From: Paenibacillus graminis
GTDB taxonomy: Bacteria; Bacillota; Bacilli; Paenibacillales; Paenibacillaceae
DNA length: 64,000 nucleotides
Direction: 5' to 3'
NCBI RefSeq assembly: GCF_000758705.1
Contig: NZ_CP009287.1
Span: 6,014,001 to 6,078,000 of the forward strand
The notes below the pieces were generated by a model. That model did not search any database. It worked only from the letters and a program-made list of their open reading frames with translations, and was not told where the DNA came from. Each line of letters opens with the position of its first letter. Within the stretch, counting starts at the first letter, position 1. A program made the position numbers and the translations under genes. Positions 8,346-16,504 of the stretch are shown here, in pieces.

Positions 8346-9188
8346 ATGTTATTTATTACTGGAGCAACTGGAACCGTTGGAAATCGGGTTGTAAATTACC
8401 TCAAGCTTAAGGATGTCAAATTTAAAGCCCTCACCCGAACACCTGAGAGGCTGTTAACAGATCGGACAGATCATATGATTGTTGTCACCGGCGATATCAA
8501 GGATTGCAGCGCCTGGTCAGACAGCCTGCGTGGCGTTGAGACCTTATTCCTGATCCTGCTGGATGATGCCGAAGAGATTCTGCAGGCTGCTCGGGCTAAG
8601 GGCGTCCGGAACATTGTGTTCTTATCCTCAGCTTCCATTAACCGGTCGGATGCCGGTTACAACGAGAATGCCCTTAAACATAAAAAGGTCGAGGATCAAA
8701 TTCAGGCGTATGGCTTTCAGTATGTTTTTATCCGGGCCGAGGCCTTCATGCACAACACCATTTACTGGAGGGACCTTTTTAGATACAATAAGGGAAAGAT
8801 CCGGTTACCGGCCCTTGAGGCTAAGCTGGCCAGTGTGCATGAAACAGATATTGCCGAAGTTATCAGTGTGGTTCTAACCGATTTTGGCAAATTCTCCGGG
8901 CAGGTCTTGACGCTTACAGGGGCGAATATTCTTAGCCAGAGGAACATATTGACAGAAATCTCTAAGCAACTGGGACAATCGCTTGAACTGGAAGAGCAGA
9001 CGATCGGGGACTTCCGTTCGTATATGAAGAACTACATTGCTGAAGAGTATATTAACCTTAGAGTCCAGGATTGGGAGTATACAGTCAAGCATCAGCTCGG
9101 CGTGACCGACACGGTGCTGACGATTCTTGGCCGGGAGCCTTATACGTTCAGAGAATGGATCGCTGAGCATCTCCGTGATTTTCAATAA
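8346..9188 (+). CDS. NmrA-like NAD(P)-binding oxidoreductase
   Basis: This 280-residue protein begins with the Rossmann dinucleotide motif ITGATGTVG. VVTGDIKD, the segment around NIVFLSSAS and FIRAEAFMHN are typical of the NmrA/QOR2-like atypical short-chain dehydrogenases. These reduce quinones or act as NAD(P) redox sensors. GAGGT lies upstream of the ATG at 8346. It is the first gene of a two-gene operon with a PadR regulator, under a doubly operator-bound promoter. Confidence 0.85.
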   Translation: MLFITGATGTVGNRVVNYLKLKDVKFKALTRTPERLLTDRTDHMIVVTGDIKDCSAWSDSLRGVETLFLILLDDAEEILQAARAKGVRNIVFLSSASINRSDAGYNENALKHKKVEDQIQAYGFQYVFIRAEAFMHNTIYWRDLFRYNKGKIRLPALEAKLASVHETDIAEVISVVLTDFGKFSGQVLTLTGANILSQRNILTEISKQLGQSLELEEQTIGDFRSYMKNYIAEEYINLRVQDWEYTVKHQLGVTDTVLTILGREPYTFREWIAEHLRDFQ

Positions 9189-9209
9189 TCGATAGAAAGA
9201 GGAATTATC

Positions 9210-9725
9210 ATTATACCCTTATTAATACTGGGTCTGTTGAAGGATTGCGGACAATCCAGCGCTTATGAATTGTTGAATGTCTTCAAGGAACGGGATTACA
9301 GGTATCTTGTTCATATGACGAAGGGATCGCTGTATTACAACCTGCAGAAGTTAGCGGGGGAAGGCTTGGTCCAGCTGGTTGAAGTCGTTAGCGTTAACAA
9401 CTATCCCGAACAGTACATCTACGAGATTACACCGCAGGGCAACGAGCATTTCACATCGCTGATGGCCAAATATTCGCTGCAGACAGACGATATTACGTTA
9501 GCCTTTTATATGACCACGCTGTTTGCCCACCAATATGATCCTGGGCAATTCAAGTCGGCCGTAGCGGTGCAGATGGAGCAGACACGGCGCAAAATTGCTG
9601 AAATTGATCATGTGCTGGATGCCAAGCAAGACAGGATCTACGATACTGCAAAGTCGATGATGAATAATGTCAGAGCGCACCATGAATTGAACCTGAAATG
9701 GTTTCAGGTGCTGCTGGAACAGTAG
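9210..9725 (+). CDS. PadR-family transcription regulator
   Basis: Winged-helix protein with PadR features: IPLLILGLLKDCGQSSAYEL, then MTKGSLYYNLQKLAGEGLV and ITPQGNEHF, followed by a C-terminal helical dimerisation part. A canonical start (TTG 9237) would remove the first helix. The in-frame codons ATT/ATC at 9204-9212 restore the family N-terminus and sit 7-8 bases after AGAGG (9198-9202), so I place the start at ATT 9210, tentatively. It follows the NmrA-like gene by 21 bp and probably represses the operon through the two TAGTCTAATTAGACTA sites. A hairpin terminator follows. Confidence 0.75.
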   Translation: MIPLLILGLLKDCGQSSAYELLNVFKERDYRYLVHMTKGSLYYNLQKLAGEGLVQLVEVVSVNNYPEQYIYEITPQGNEHFTSLMAKYSLQTDDITLAFYMTTLFAHQYDPGQFKSAVAVQMEQTRRKIAEIDHVLDAKQDRIYDTAKSMMNNVRAHHELNLKWFQVLLEQ

Positions 9726-9775
9726 GGCAGCGCACTCCCGGGGAAGAGGAATTGAATATTGGTATATGAAGCGCA

Positions 9776-9823
9776 AACCCCCTTGTATCTGTTGAATGCC
9801 GCAGATACAAGGGGGTTTTTTGC
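9776..9823 (+). terminator. Rho-independent terminator of the NmrA-PadR operon
   Basis: CCCCCTTGTATCTG and CAGATACAAGGGGG form a 14-bp stem followed by TTTTTT. Confidence 0.9.
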
Positions 9824-9939
9824 GTAAAAAATCTGATATTTTTTTGATACAAATAGATTACTGGAACAATGAAAAGAACTACCGGAAAAAAGACGGCGTT
9901 GAATCGTGCGGTGCTTACGGCTTGGAATGATTGAGTTCG

Positions 9940-10035
9940 CTTGCTTCTCTTCCATGCAGTGCGATAATTTTATCGGTATCGTATTCCCGGTCGGCCATGA
10001 CGTTTTTGCCTTCGGCGTCCATTTTTCTTCAGGAT
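9940..10035 (-). pseudogene. Short transposase fragment
   Basis: Minus-strand translation gives MDAEGKNVMADREYDTDKII, resembling the ADRxYD-containing part of IS5/IS4-type DDE transposases. Both ends are missing. Confidence 0.35.
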
Positions 10036-10046
10036 TTCAAAATTAA

Positions 10047-10562
10047 GTGAACGAACCATGTTTAACGCTTTTCTATGGATCGCTCGAAGTGGTGCTGCTT
10101 GGCGCGAGTTACCGGAGGAACGCTATAGGACACGAAGTGAATCAGCACATCGGCGTCAGTCGTGGCGGAAAGACAACCAAACTTCATACCGTCGTCGATG
10201 GATTAGGAAATCCCCTCGCTTTTCTTCTGACGGGTGGTCAAGTCTACGATTCTGTTCCAGCGATCGATTTACTTCAGAAGCTTGATATTACAGGAAGTCA
10301 TATTCTTGGCGACAAAGCCTATGGCTCCGAAGCGATTCGAAATTGGATTACAGCTAAGCAGGCATCCTACACCATCCCGCCTAAAGCAAATAGTCAAAAC
10401 CCGTGGAAAGTCGATTGGTATCGGTACAAAGAACGCCACTTAGTGGAGTGCTTTTTCAATAAAATCAAACACTTTCGCCGTGTGGCTACTCGTTACGACA
10501 AGTTGGCCAAGTCATTCTTGGCGTTTGTATTCGTAGCTGCCATCTTCAAATTGGCTCAATGA
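10047..10562 (+). pseudogene. IS5-family transposase, internally deleted
   Basis: The 3' part is intact: NAIGHEVNQHIGVSRGGKTT, LHTVVDGLGNPLAFLLTGG, ILGDKAYGSEAIR, VECFFNKIKHFRRVATRYDK. This matches the catalytic C-terminal half of IS5/IS427-type DDE transposases. The upstream MFNAFLWIARSGAAWRELPE is in another frame, and the usual segment between it and the catalytic part is missing. No clear terminal repeats or target duplication were found, so it is a dead fragment. Confidence 0.8.
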
Positions 10563-10652
10563 GGAGTTTTCAGACACGACCTAAATAAAGAAACGAAAAT
10601 TGTAATAATTATACTGATCGAAAAAATCCTTTTCATAGTACTAATCTCCCCT

Positions 10653-11096
10653 CTATACTTTCGAACGATTGACTTCTTTTCTTATTTTTATGAGATAATA
10701 TATAGTCAAAATAAACTGGATTACTAAAATGCTCCCAGGGAGCAGAATAAACATTTCAGCATAATATTTTGGGAAAAATTCAATAGAAACAACAACCCCA
10801 TACTCACTATCTCCAACATCTTGTATTGCTTTGAAAAATAAAATGAGTAAACAGCTTGGGATCGTAGTTACCAAAAACCAGTTGACATGGTATTTTAACC
10901 TCTTAGTCCTTATGAATAAAAAAGAATTAATAAAACATAATAATAGCGGTACAAAGTATACCTTAAATGAGTATTTTAATAACTCTGTTCCCCATCCCTC
11001 TATCCTTATTTTTAAGAAATAGATTAAGATCAGATGTAGTCCAACAGCCAATAGTACATAAAGAATGGCTTGAAGTACTGTCTTTATCGATTTCAT
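10653..11096 (-). CDS. Small polytopic membrane protein of unknown function
   Basis: About 147 residues with four predicted membrane helices (starting MKSIKTVLQAILYVLLAVG, then helices near PLLLCFINSFLFI, FLVTTIPSCLLILFF and MFILLPGSILVIQFI). I chose ATG 11096 because GGGGGGCGAAAG precedes it; an upstream ATG at 11153 is possible. It is AT-rich. Like the gene at 3443-4090, it is preceded by the tail of a degenerate frame containing VTIHF. No family was recognised. Confidence 0.6.
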   Translation of the reverse strand: MKSIKTVLQAILYVLLAVGLHLILIYFLKIRIEGWGTELLKYSFKVYFVPLLLCFINSFLFIRTKRLKYHVNWFLVTTIPSCLLILFFKAIQDVGDSEYGVVVSIEFFPKYYAEMFILLPGSILVIQFILTIYYLIKIRKEVNRSKV

Positions 11097-11159
11097 CTTT
11101 CGCCCCCCCTTTTTTGCTACTCTTTTACTTAATACTCGTTTGATATTCATCATCTTTCA

Positions 11160-11292
11160 CCGAGTTTATTTTCCCTACCTCACAAGCCCTGATACTACGC
11201 TTGAATTTCCATGTAATTTGAACATAAATACTAAATACCCTTTTAATGCAATCATCGGGAATTTGAAGGCGAAAATGAATAGTAACCCCTAT
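11160..11292 (-). pseudogene. C-terminal fragment of an unknown gene, copy 2
   Basis: Minus-strand translation gives VTIHFRLQIPDDCIKRVFSI and onward. The DNA at 11236-11292 resembles 4236-4290. This is the second copy of the fragment-plus-membrane-protein arrangement. Confidence 0.4.
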
Positions 11293-11419
11293 CACCCGAG
11301 TCAAAATTAGAATTTTTTTGAACTGATTTAAAGTTTATGAGCCTAGAACAAAGTAGAACCTCTTTATTGGACCTTTTGAGTTCAGATTACACAAATAAAT
11401 TCCAAGAAATGCTGTACAG

Positions 11420-11661
11420 ATCGTAAAGCTTAAAGTATGACCTCGACCTCCGGATTCAGCGCAGCAAGCGGTTCAAGCAGCTGCTGCGCTTCCGCGCGCG
11501 GTACGGCCACCTGACCTTCCTGAACCGTCCGCTGCGCAATAAATGGACCGTGTACCAGACCTTCTCGGTAGCATATGCCGGAAACCTTGTTATATCAGTC
11601 TTCCGCCAATCTGCACCGGATACTGAAATCCAGTCCGGTCGTCTATGTCAAGCCAGCCAGC
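11420..11661 (+). pseudogene. YheC/YheD-like ATP-grasp gene, 5' fragment
   Basis: Frames encode ARYGHLTFLNRPLRNKWTVY, then after a frameshift PETLLYQSSANLHRILKSSP and VVYVKPAS. This is the middle of a YheC/YheD-type endospore coat-associated ATP-grasp protein. The N-terminus is missing. The sequence stops at CCAGC (11657-11661), where the Tn7-like element begins, and continues at 13384 as GTGGRGILRIERLKEG. It is more GC-rich than its surroundings. Confidence 0.8.
11657..11661. repeat. Target-site duplication CCAGC, left copy
   Basis: Matches 13384-13388. Removing one copy with the element restores the codons AAG CCA GCC AGC GGA ACA of the ATP-grasp gene. Confidence 0.85.
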
Positions 11662-11672
11662 TGTCCTAAAAT

Positions 11673-11735
11673 AATAAAAAAGTGTTAGACTCGGAAAATA
11701 AAGTTGTAGACTGAGAAAATAAAGTATTAGACTGG
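11673..11735 (+). repeat. Three abutting TnsB-like 21-bp sites, outer array
   Basis: Sites at about 11673-11693, 11694-11714 and 11715-11735 share AATAAAG/A, two to three variable bases and TAGACT. The layout matches the contiguous right-end sites of Tn7. Confidence 0.75.
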
Positions 11736-11822
11736 CGGGCGCTTCATTAAGCTTATGGGCAGTTTAGTGAAACCACACAGTTTAACGAACGTAATCATTA
11801 TTAAATTTTCCAATATGCACAT

Positions 11823-12087
11823 CCGGAGGTGAACTTGACTGGAGCATTTTTATGACTTGGTTCAATTGGCATTCTCGATTATTCTCATCTCTTCCTTAGT
11901 GTTACTTCCTTTCACCCACATTTCTTTACAAAAGGTACACCGGGGTCATGAAATTGCTGCAGTCGATTCAACTTGGTTTGTGGCCGTCAGGCTGTCGCAA
12001 CCGAGCAGCATTCAGCGGTGGATAGTGCGTATCGCCAGACGAAGAGAAGCACCTGATGAAGAGGACAATGGTCTTTCCCCACATTGA
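11823..12087 (+). pseudogene. Small membrane protein, probably frameshifted
   Basis: GGAGGTG precedes TTG ACT GGA GCA; the frame is lost in a run of five T about 20 bases on. The following frame (11857-12087) reads LVQLAFSIILISSLVLLPFT and then a polar tail ending DEEDNGLSPH. One helix is expected. It is followed 30 bases later by a ribosome site and another start (12118), suggesting a former operon. No family recognised. Confidence 0.4.
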
Positions 12088-12117
12088 ATTCCATACTTTC
12101 AATTAGGGAGGACTATG

Positions 12118-12175
12118 ATGAAAAGGTTTTTGTTGCTCCAAAAATGGGCCAAGCCCATTCTCGTCTTGTTGATTG
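12118..12175 (+). pseudogene. N-terminal stub interrupted by a second Tn7-like end
   Basis: AGGGAGGACTATG starts a frame MKRFLLLQKWAKPILVLLIV, a signal-peptide-like sequence. It is cut at 12176 by TGTTCTGTGAAAATAAAG, an end of the same family as the outer element. The rest of the gene is absent from the window. Confidence 0.5.
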
Positions 12176-12246
12176 TGTTCTGTGAAAATAAAGTGTTAGA
12201 CTGAAAAATAAAGCATTAGACCTTGAAAATAAAGTTGTAGACTGGA
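12176..12246 (+). repeat. Inner Tn7-like end with three TnsB-like sites
   Basis: TGT (12176) plus 5 nt plus GAAAATAAAG is the same terminal layout as at 13383. Three sites follow (about 12184, 12204, 12226; for example GAAAATAAAGTTGTAGACTGG). It has the same orientation as the outer left array and no partner end of its own. The 5 bp to its left (GATTG) are not found after 13383. Confidence 0.65.
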
Positions 12247-12395
12247 AGCCGGCATTAGCCAACGGGCAGGATAACGCAACCATTAGATGAACTTATGGTT
12301 CTCATATGATAAAATCGAGCGGAGATTCACTTCGCAGACAACTGGTGGCACTACGCGCCGAATGGAACTTGGTACTAAAAGGAGGGGCAGGACAC

Positions 12396-13073
12396 ATGCG
12401 AGATGAACAGGAAATATTCGCGGGCAAAGGATATAACAGGTCGTACGCAATTGCTACGGGTCTGCCGATTTTGAATATTAGGGGTAGTATATCGCATGAA
12501 AGTACCGGCCAACTACCGTTTCCTTGGGTGCCGACGGGCATCAAGATTGATAAAGAACATATGTTGGATACCGTAATGAAGCAGAAGTCACTCGAGGATT
12601 TGTTCAATATGCAATTCAGTAAGGAGGAAATGACCGACCGCAAATTGGTTGTAGGCTGTTATGAATACAAGAATCCGAAGGACAAGGATCAAATAACGCT
12701 ATATGCCCTGGTTGGGTTGAAGGAATTTCTCGCGAGATACGGCGATGAGCGGGCATTGGAGATTCAGATGCGGGTTGGCTGCGCATACGGGAAGATTATG
12801 GAGGAATGCGATGAAGCCATTGAAGAACACTATGCAGTGTTGCGCCATGCACAGCATTTGAAGAATCTGAGGGACAAATATGACGTTGTTTACGAATGGG
12901 TTGAAGAGGAAGGGCAAAATACGTACATTATCAGATACACCAAGTCGGGGTATAAGAAGATTGAAGCTAAATCACTCGTAGAGTTGAACAAACTCTACGA
13001 TGAGCAACGGAAGAAGGATGCAAAGAAGACGTTCTCGACTCTGGAGCCGTTAGAAGCATTCATGCAAGCATAA
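12396..13073 (+). CDS. Unrecognised cargo protein of the Tn7-like element
   Basis: About 225 residues from ATG 12396, chosen because AAGGAGGGG (12379-12387) is well placed; an in-frame ATG at 12306 lacks such a site. The protein appears soluble and charged, with predicted helices around residues 95-165 (FLARYGDERALEIQMRVG, EECDEAIEEHYAVLRHAQH) and a lysine-rich C-terminus. No signal peptide, membrane segment or known catalytic motif was seen. It is the only intact gene in the element, directly behind the inner end array and followed by a strong terminator, so it is the likely cargo. A defence or host-benefit role is typical for such cargo but is inference only. Confidence 0.7.
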   Translation: MRDEQEIFAGKGYNRSYAIATGLPILNIRGSISHESTGQLPFPWVPTGIKIDKEHMLDTVMKQKSLEDLFNMQFSKEEMTDRKLVVGCYEYKNPKDKDQITLYALVGLKEFLARYGDERALEIQMRVGCAYGKIMEECDEAIEEHYAVLRHAQHLKNLRDKYDVVYEWVEEEGQNTYIIRYTKSGYKKIEAKSLVELNKLYDEQRKKDAKKTFSTLEPLEAFMQA

Positions 13074-13075
13074 GA

Positions 13076-13100
13076 AAACCGCCCCTGGGCGGTTTTTCAA
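13076..13100 (+). terminator. Terminator of the cargo gene
   Basis: AACCGCCC and GGGCGGTT flank CTG; a T run follows, immediately after the stop. Confidence 0.85.
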
Positions 13101-13221
13101 CATTTCATCGAACGAAGATTCGAGGAATATCCAGCGATAGAGAGGATTCTCGGCAAGTCGCATCGGAAAGTGCTGACCCGTACGCCAGAGTGGTCGAATT
13201 AACAGAGAACGTTAGTTCAAT

Positions 13222-13383
13222 AAACCAGCGGCAGTCTAGGACTTTATTTTCAGATCCTTGACTGCCGCTGGTTTTATATATTTAGGTCAGTCTAAAACTT
13301 ATTATTCCAAGTCTGACGATTTAGCAATTCAGAATCAGCTTAGGACCAACAAATCCGGTCTAGATCTTTATTTTCATCGGACA
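13222..13383 (-). repeat. Right Tn7-like end: three spaced inverted sites and a hairpin
   Basis: Inverted TnsB-like sites lie at 13232-13251, 13287-13308 and 13357-13375; the terminus is ACA at 13381-13383. A 15-bp stem (AAACCAGCGGCAGTC, 13222-13236, and GACTGCCGCTGGTTT, about 13259-13273) encloses the innermost site. Spaced sites match the left-end layout of Tn7. Confidence 0.7.
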
Positions 13384-14046
13384 CCAGCGGAACAGGCGGG
13401 CGCGGCATCCTACGGATTGAGCGGCTGAAGGAAGGCAAGTCTCTCTACGATATTCAGGGACGCCGCCAGAGCCGGGAGATCATCGCTCCCCGCAAAGTCA
13501 CGCTCACCCGCCTTGAGTCCATTGTGCGCCAGTGGTGCCTCGGCGGACGGTTCCTGGTACAGCAGGCATCCCGCTGCGCCTGCCCAGCGGACACTACCAC
13601 GACTACCGTATGCTTGTGCAAAAAAACGGCCAGGGCGTGTGGGAGCTGACCGGCATGGCCGGCCGCGTAGGCGCCGCCCGCAGCGTCACCTCTAATCTGC
13701 ACGGCGGCGGCCACGCCATCCGCGCTGAGATTCTTCTGAAGCAATGGCTCGGCAGTCAGGAAAAGGCCGAAAAAGCGATGAAGACCGCCGAGAAGCTGGG
13801 CCTCGACGCCGCAGCTTATCTTGAGGACAGCTTCGGTACCCTCTGCGAGCTGGCCCTGGCCCTCGCCATTAACCGCGAGGGCCAGATCTACGTGCTGGAG
13901 GTCAACCCCAAGCCGCCCGCGAGGTCTTCGCCCGCTCCGGCGACAGTAGCACCTACCGCAAGGCGCTGATGCGCCCGCTGGAGTATGCGATGTGGGTGTA
14001 TAAGAACAAGAATACACCGAGTGCTGTGAAGGTGGTTGAGGAGTAG
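13384..14046 (+). pseudogene. YheC/YheD-like ATP-grasp gene, 3' fragment
   Basis: It continues the fragment at 11420-11661 after the Tn7-like element. It reads GTGGRGILRIERLKEGKSL, then frameshifts near 13560 to DYRMLVQKNGQGVWELTGMA and VTSNLHGGGHAIRAEILLKQ, and again near 13920 to REVFARSGDSSTYRKALMRP, ending VKVVEE at 14046. NREGQIYVLEVNPKP is the metal-binding end of the ATP-grasp fold. Several independent frameshifts show the gene is dead regardless of the insertion. Confidence 0.8.
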
Positions 14047-14067
14047 AGAGTTGGTACGCGAAATAAA

Positions 14068-14099
14068 CAACCGCCCCTCTGCATATAGAGGGGCGGTTA
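14068..14099 (+). terminator. Terminator after the ATP-grasp remnant
   Basis: AACCGCCCCTCT and AGAGGGGCGGTT form a 12-bp stem around GCATAT. The plus-strand tail is only weakly T-rich (ATTGCG). Confidence 0.7.
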
Positions 14100-14159
14100 T
14101 TGCGTCGATAGTTTTGCTCGGCGTCAATCTATGACAGCTTTAAAGAAATTTTAAATTAA

Positions 14160-14580
14160 CCATCTTAATAAATGATCATAATGGTAAGCAACCATTTGTA
14201 TAGGTGCTTATAATCGGCGTGTGAAATAATAAAACATCATCAATAGGGAGAACTTCAATCTCTACTGACTTTAAGCTGTTTTTAAGATCAACAATTTCAA
14301 TGGACAACTTCTGTTTACCTGGCACAGTAAAAGTTAATGGAATTTCTGCAATGCCGTCATGAAATTGATCATCAATTACCGTTGTGCCAGTGTAGCTGAG
14401 AGTTCTACATCTCCGAATCTTCCGGAAGATACAGTATCCGATACTCCATACCCGGACAATTTCACTTTTGCAATTCCATTTAGTAAATCATTGTCAACAC
14501 CATCAACGCCATAGACATTACCATAAACGCTTAATTTAACAGTCGTAGGCTCACCGGCTTTAATAGTTGATTGGCTTAAT
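14160..14580 (-). pseudogene. Surface-protein (Big/Ig-like) domain remnant
   Basis: Minus-strand frames read STIKAGEPTTVKLSVYGNVY, KVKLSGYGVSDTVSSGRFGD, then after a frameshift DGIAEIPLTFTVPGKQKLSI. This resembles bacterial Ig-like modules of secreted proteins. No start or signal remains. It may have been part of the same surface protein as the RCC1 fragment that follows at 14640. Confidence 0.5.
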
Positions 14581-14639
14581 CAATAGAATTAGTCAATGAA
14601 CTTTTAAACTTAAACGAAAACATACTAGAAATTTACATC

Positions 14640-15115
14640 AAACCTGTATTTGACCATTCTGACCAAAAACTTTCATCTTTTACCCTTACCTTTACCTGCA
14701 GGGGCTCAAATGTTGGGAGTTTCACACTAGAAAACCATGTTCCTGCTGTTGTTGTTAGACTAGTTTTAACTTCCCTCGAATCAGACACTATGCCCCCGAC
14801 TCATCAAGTACCTGTACTTGGTATGCCGTGAACTTGGTTAGCTCCGCATCCTTCTGATTCCATGAAATCGATGGATTGCTTACATTGGTCTCAGATGGAT
14901 TCTCTTGCGTACCCAGTAGGTAGGTCAGGGTCCACCGGTGCCCGATTCTCTTGCACCTGTACTGGAACCAGTCGCTGTGCTGTGGTTCCATCCCCTAGCT
15001 GTCCCTCATCGTTACCTCCCCATGTCCAAACACTTCCATCGGTTTTCGAGGCTATCCCAACCTTCTCTCCCCCTGCTACAGAACTCGCCCCACTTAACCC
15101 CGTCCAATGTGGGAG
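14640..15115 (-). pseudogene. RCC1-repeat surface protein, second remnant
   Basis: Minus-strand frames encode GLSGASSVAGGEKVGIASKT and TDGSVWTWGGNDEGQLGDGT (RCC1 repeat), then after a frameshift NPSISWNQKDAELTKFTAYQ and VQVLDESGA, matching the C-terminal module of the copy at 2342-3390. It breaks off near 15115, where sequence in the opposite orientation begins. Confidence 0.7.
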
Positions 15116-16497
15116 TAACTGGGTATGACATCTATCTTGGAACTAAGCTAATAGACACTACTACTTTAAATGAATACACGTATACCGGTGCTCGCGGTGA
15201 TACCTTAGATCAAGGATTTGTCGCTCAAGCATTTAAATATAGTGGAACAAGGATTATCACTCCAGTTAAAGTCTATGATCCTGACAATGAATTTGATGAA
15301 GAGTACTTTGAATTCGGCTTATTTATGAGCCGCCGTGAGTATAAAACTATTAATCGCAGGCAACAGGCCGGAAGATTACAGTCAGTTAAAGCAGGGAATT
15401 TCATTGGAAATACTCCTCCTTATGGATACATAAAGATACGCTTGGAGGATCAGTCCTGTAGTCTGAAACCTCACATGGATCAATCTCCTGTCGTTAAAAT
15501 GATTTATGATATGTACACTACTCAAAACTTGGGCATGAAAAGTATTGCAACAAAGCTTAACTTGCTGGGTGTACCTACACAGCAAGGTTCTTTGTGGACT
15601 AGACCGACAATAAGTAACATATTGCAGAATCCTATTTATGTTGGGGATATTGTTTGGAACCGTCGCCCCGTGAAAAAAACTCGTAAAAATGGTAAAATTA
15701 TCAAAACTCGCCCTGGATTATCTGAAGATCAGTGGACTAGAGTCTCTGGAAAGCACGAGGCCCTCATATCTACACAGACCTGGGAAAAAGCGCGACAGAT
15801 TTTAAAAAGAAGATATCATGTCCCGGCACCTTCAGGAATTATAACCAGTTCCTTGGCTGTCCTTGTTAAATGTGGCCAATGTGGCCGGGCAATGATACGA
15901 CGCCCTTATTCTAAAACTGAGCCATTTCTTGTTTGTAATACGCCGATGTGTAAACAAGTCACCTCACAATTCTCCCTTGTAGAAGATCGTATTTTGGAAG
16001 GACTTCGAATATGGATCAACCAGTATAAGGCAAAATGGATTGAGAACATCCCTGTTCGGACTGGAGAGGCTGAAGAAATAATCATGGCAAAGCAACAAAT
16101 GGTCAATGAGCTAACTAAAAAGGTTAGTGAACCGAGGCAACAATCCAGTGCACTTCATGATCTGTTAGAGCGCAGAGTTTATAGTATTGAAGTGTTTTTG
16201 GAACAATCTCAGAATCTGTCTGAACGCATTGCTGAAGCTGAGAGAGGATTACTCTCTGCGCAGCATGATTTAAAAATAGAGGAACATCGTAAAGAGGCAG
16301 AGGTAGGGATAATCCCACAAGTGGAGCATGTGCTTGATGTTTACAACAAAATAGATGATGCAGCGAAACGGAACGCCCTTCTTAAGTCGGTGCTGCAAGT
16401 TGCTGTTTACAATAAAGAGAAGCGTGGCCATTGGACGAAACCAGAAACATTGAAGAAATTCGACCTCAAATTGTATCCAAAATTGCCGGAAGTTTGA
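15100..16497 (+). pseudogene. Large serine recombinase, N-terminal catalytic part lost
   Basis: From about 15188 the frame reads RGDTLDQGFVAQAFKYSG and EEYFEFGLFMSRREYKTINR, the last third of a resolvase catalytic domain. The recombinase domain follows (GNTPPYGYIKIRLED, MKSIATKLNLLGVPTQQG, ISNILQNPIYVGDIVWNRRP), then a zinc ribbon (CGQCGRAM with CNTPMCKQ) and a coiled coil. The first ~105 residues, including the nucleophilic serine, are replaced by an Fn3-domain scrap (VGVTGYDIYLGTKLIDTTTL, 15107-15187). The stop at 16497 lies 28 bp from the right att core, the usual place for an integrase. It is probably inactive. Confidence 0.85.
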
Positions 16498-16504
16498 GGT
16501 AGTA

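Larger units (their letters stand above)
11662..13383. mobile_element. Compact Tn7-like transposon, no transposase genes
   Basis: Both ends start with TGT (TGTCCTAAAA at 11662; TGTCCGATGAAAATAAAG read inward from 13383). The direct repeat CCAGC (11657-11661, 13384-13388) is the 5-bp target duplication, and deleting the element rejoins the yheC/D codons. The left array has three abutting 21-bp sites at 11673-11735 (GAAAATAAAGTATTAGACTGG type). The right end has three spaced, inverted sites at 13232-13251, 13287-13308 and 13357-13375. Spacing, sequence and TGT termini resemble TnsB-binding ends of Tn7 (recalled site GACAATAAAGTCTTAAACTG). No tnsABCD genes are present, so it must have been moved in trans. 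Cargo is one unknown gene plus decayed fragments. Confidence 0.8.

Noticed and set aside
12171..12175. GATTG as target duplication of the inner Tn7-like end
   Set aside because: It is not repeated after 13383; the duplication CCAGC belongs to the outer end.
12306..13073. Longer form of the Tn7-like cargo gene
   Set aside because: ATG 12306 has no ribosome site, while ATG 12396 has AAGGAGGGG well placed.
14938..16497. 519-codon frame taken as a full-length recombinase
   Set aside because: The first 80 residues are antisense of the RCC1 remnant and an Fn3 scrap; true recombinase sequence begins near 15188 and lacks the catalytic serine.
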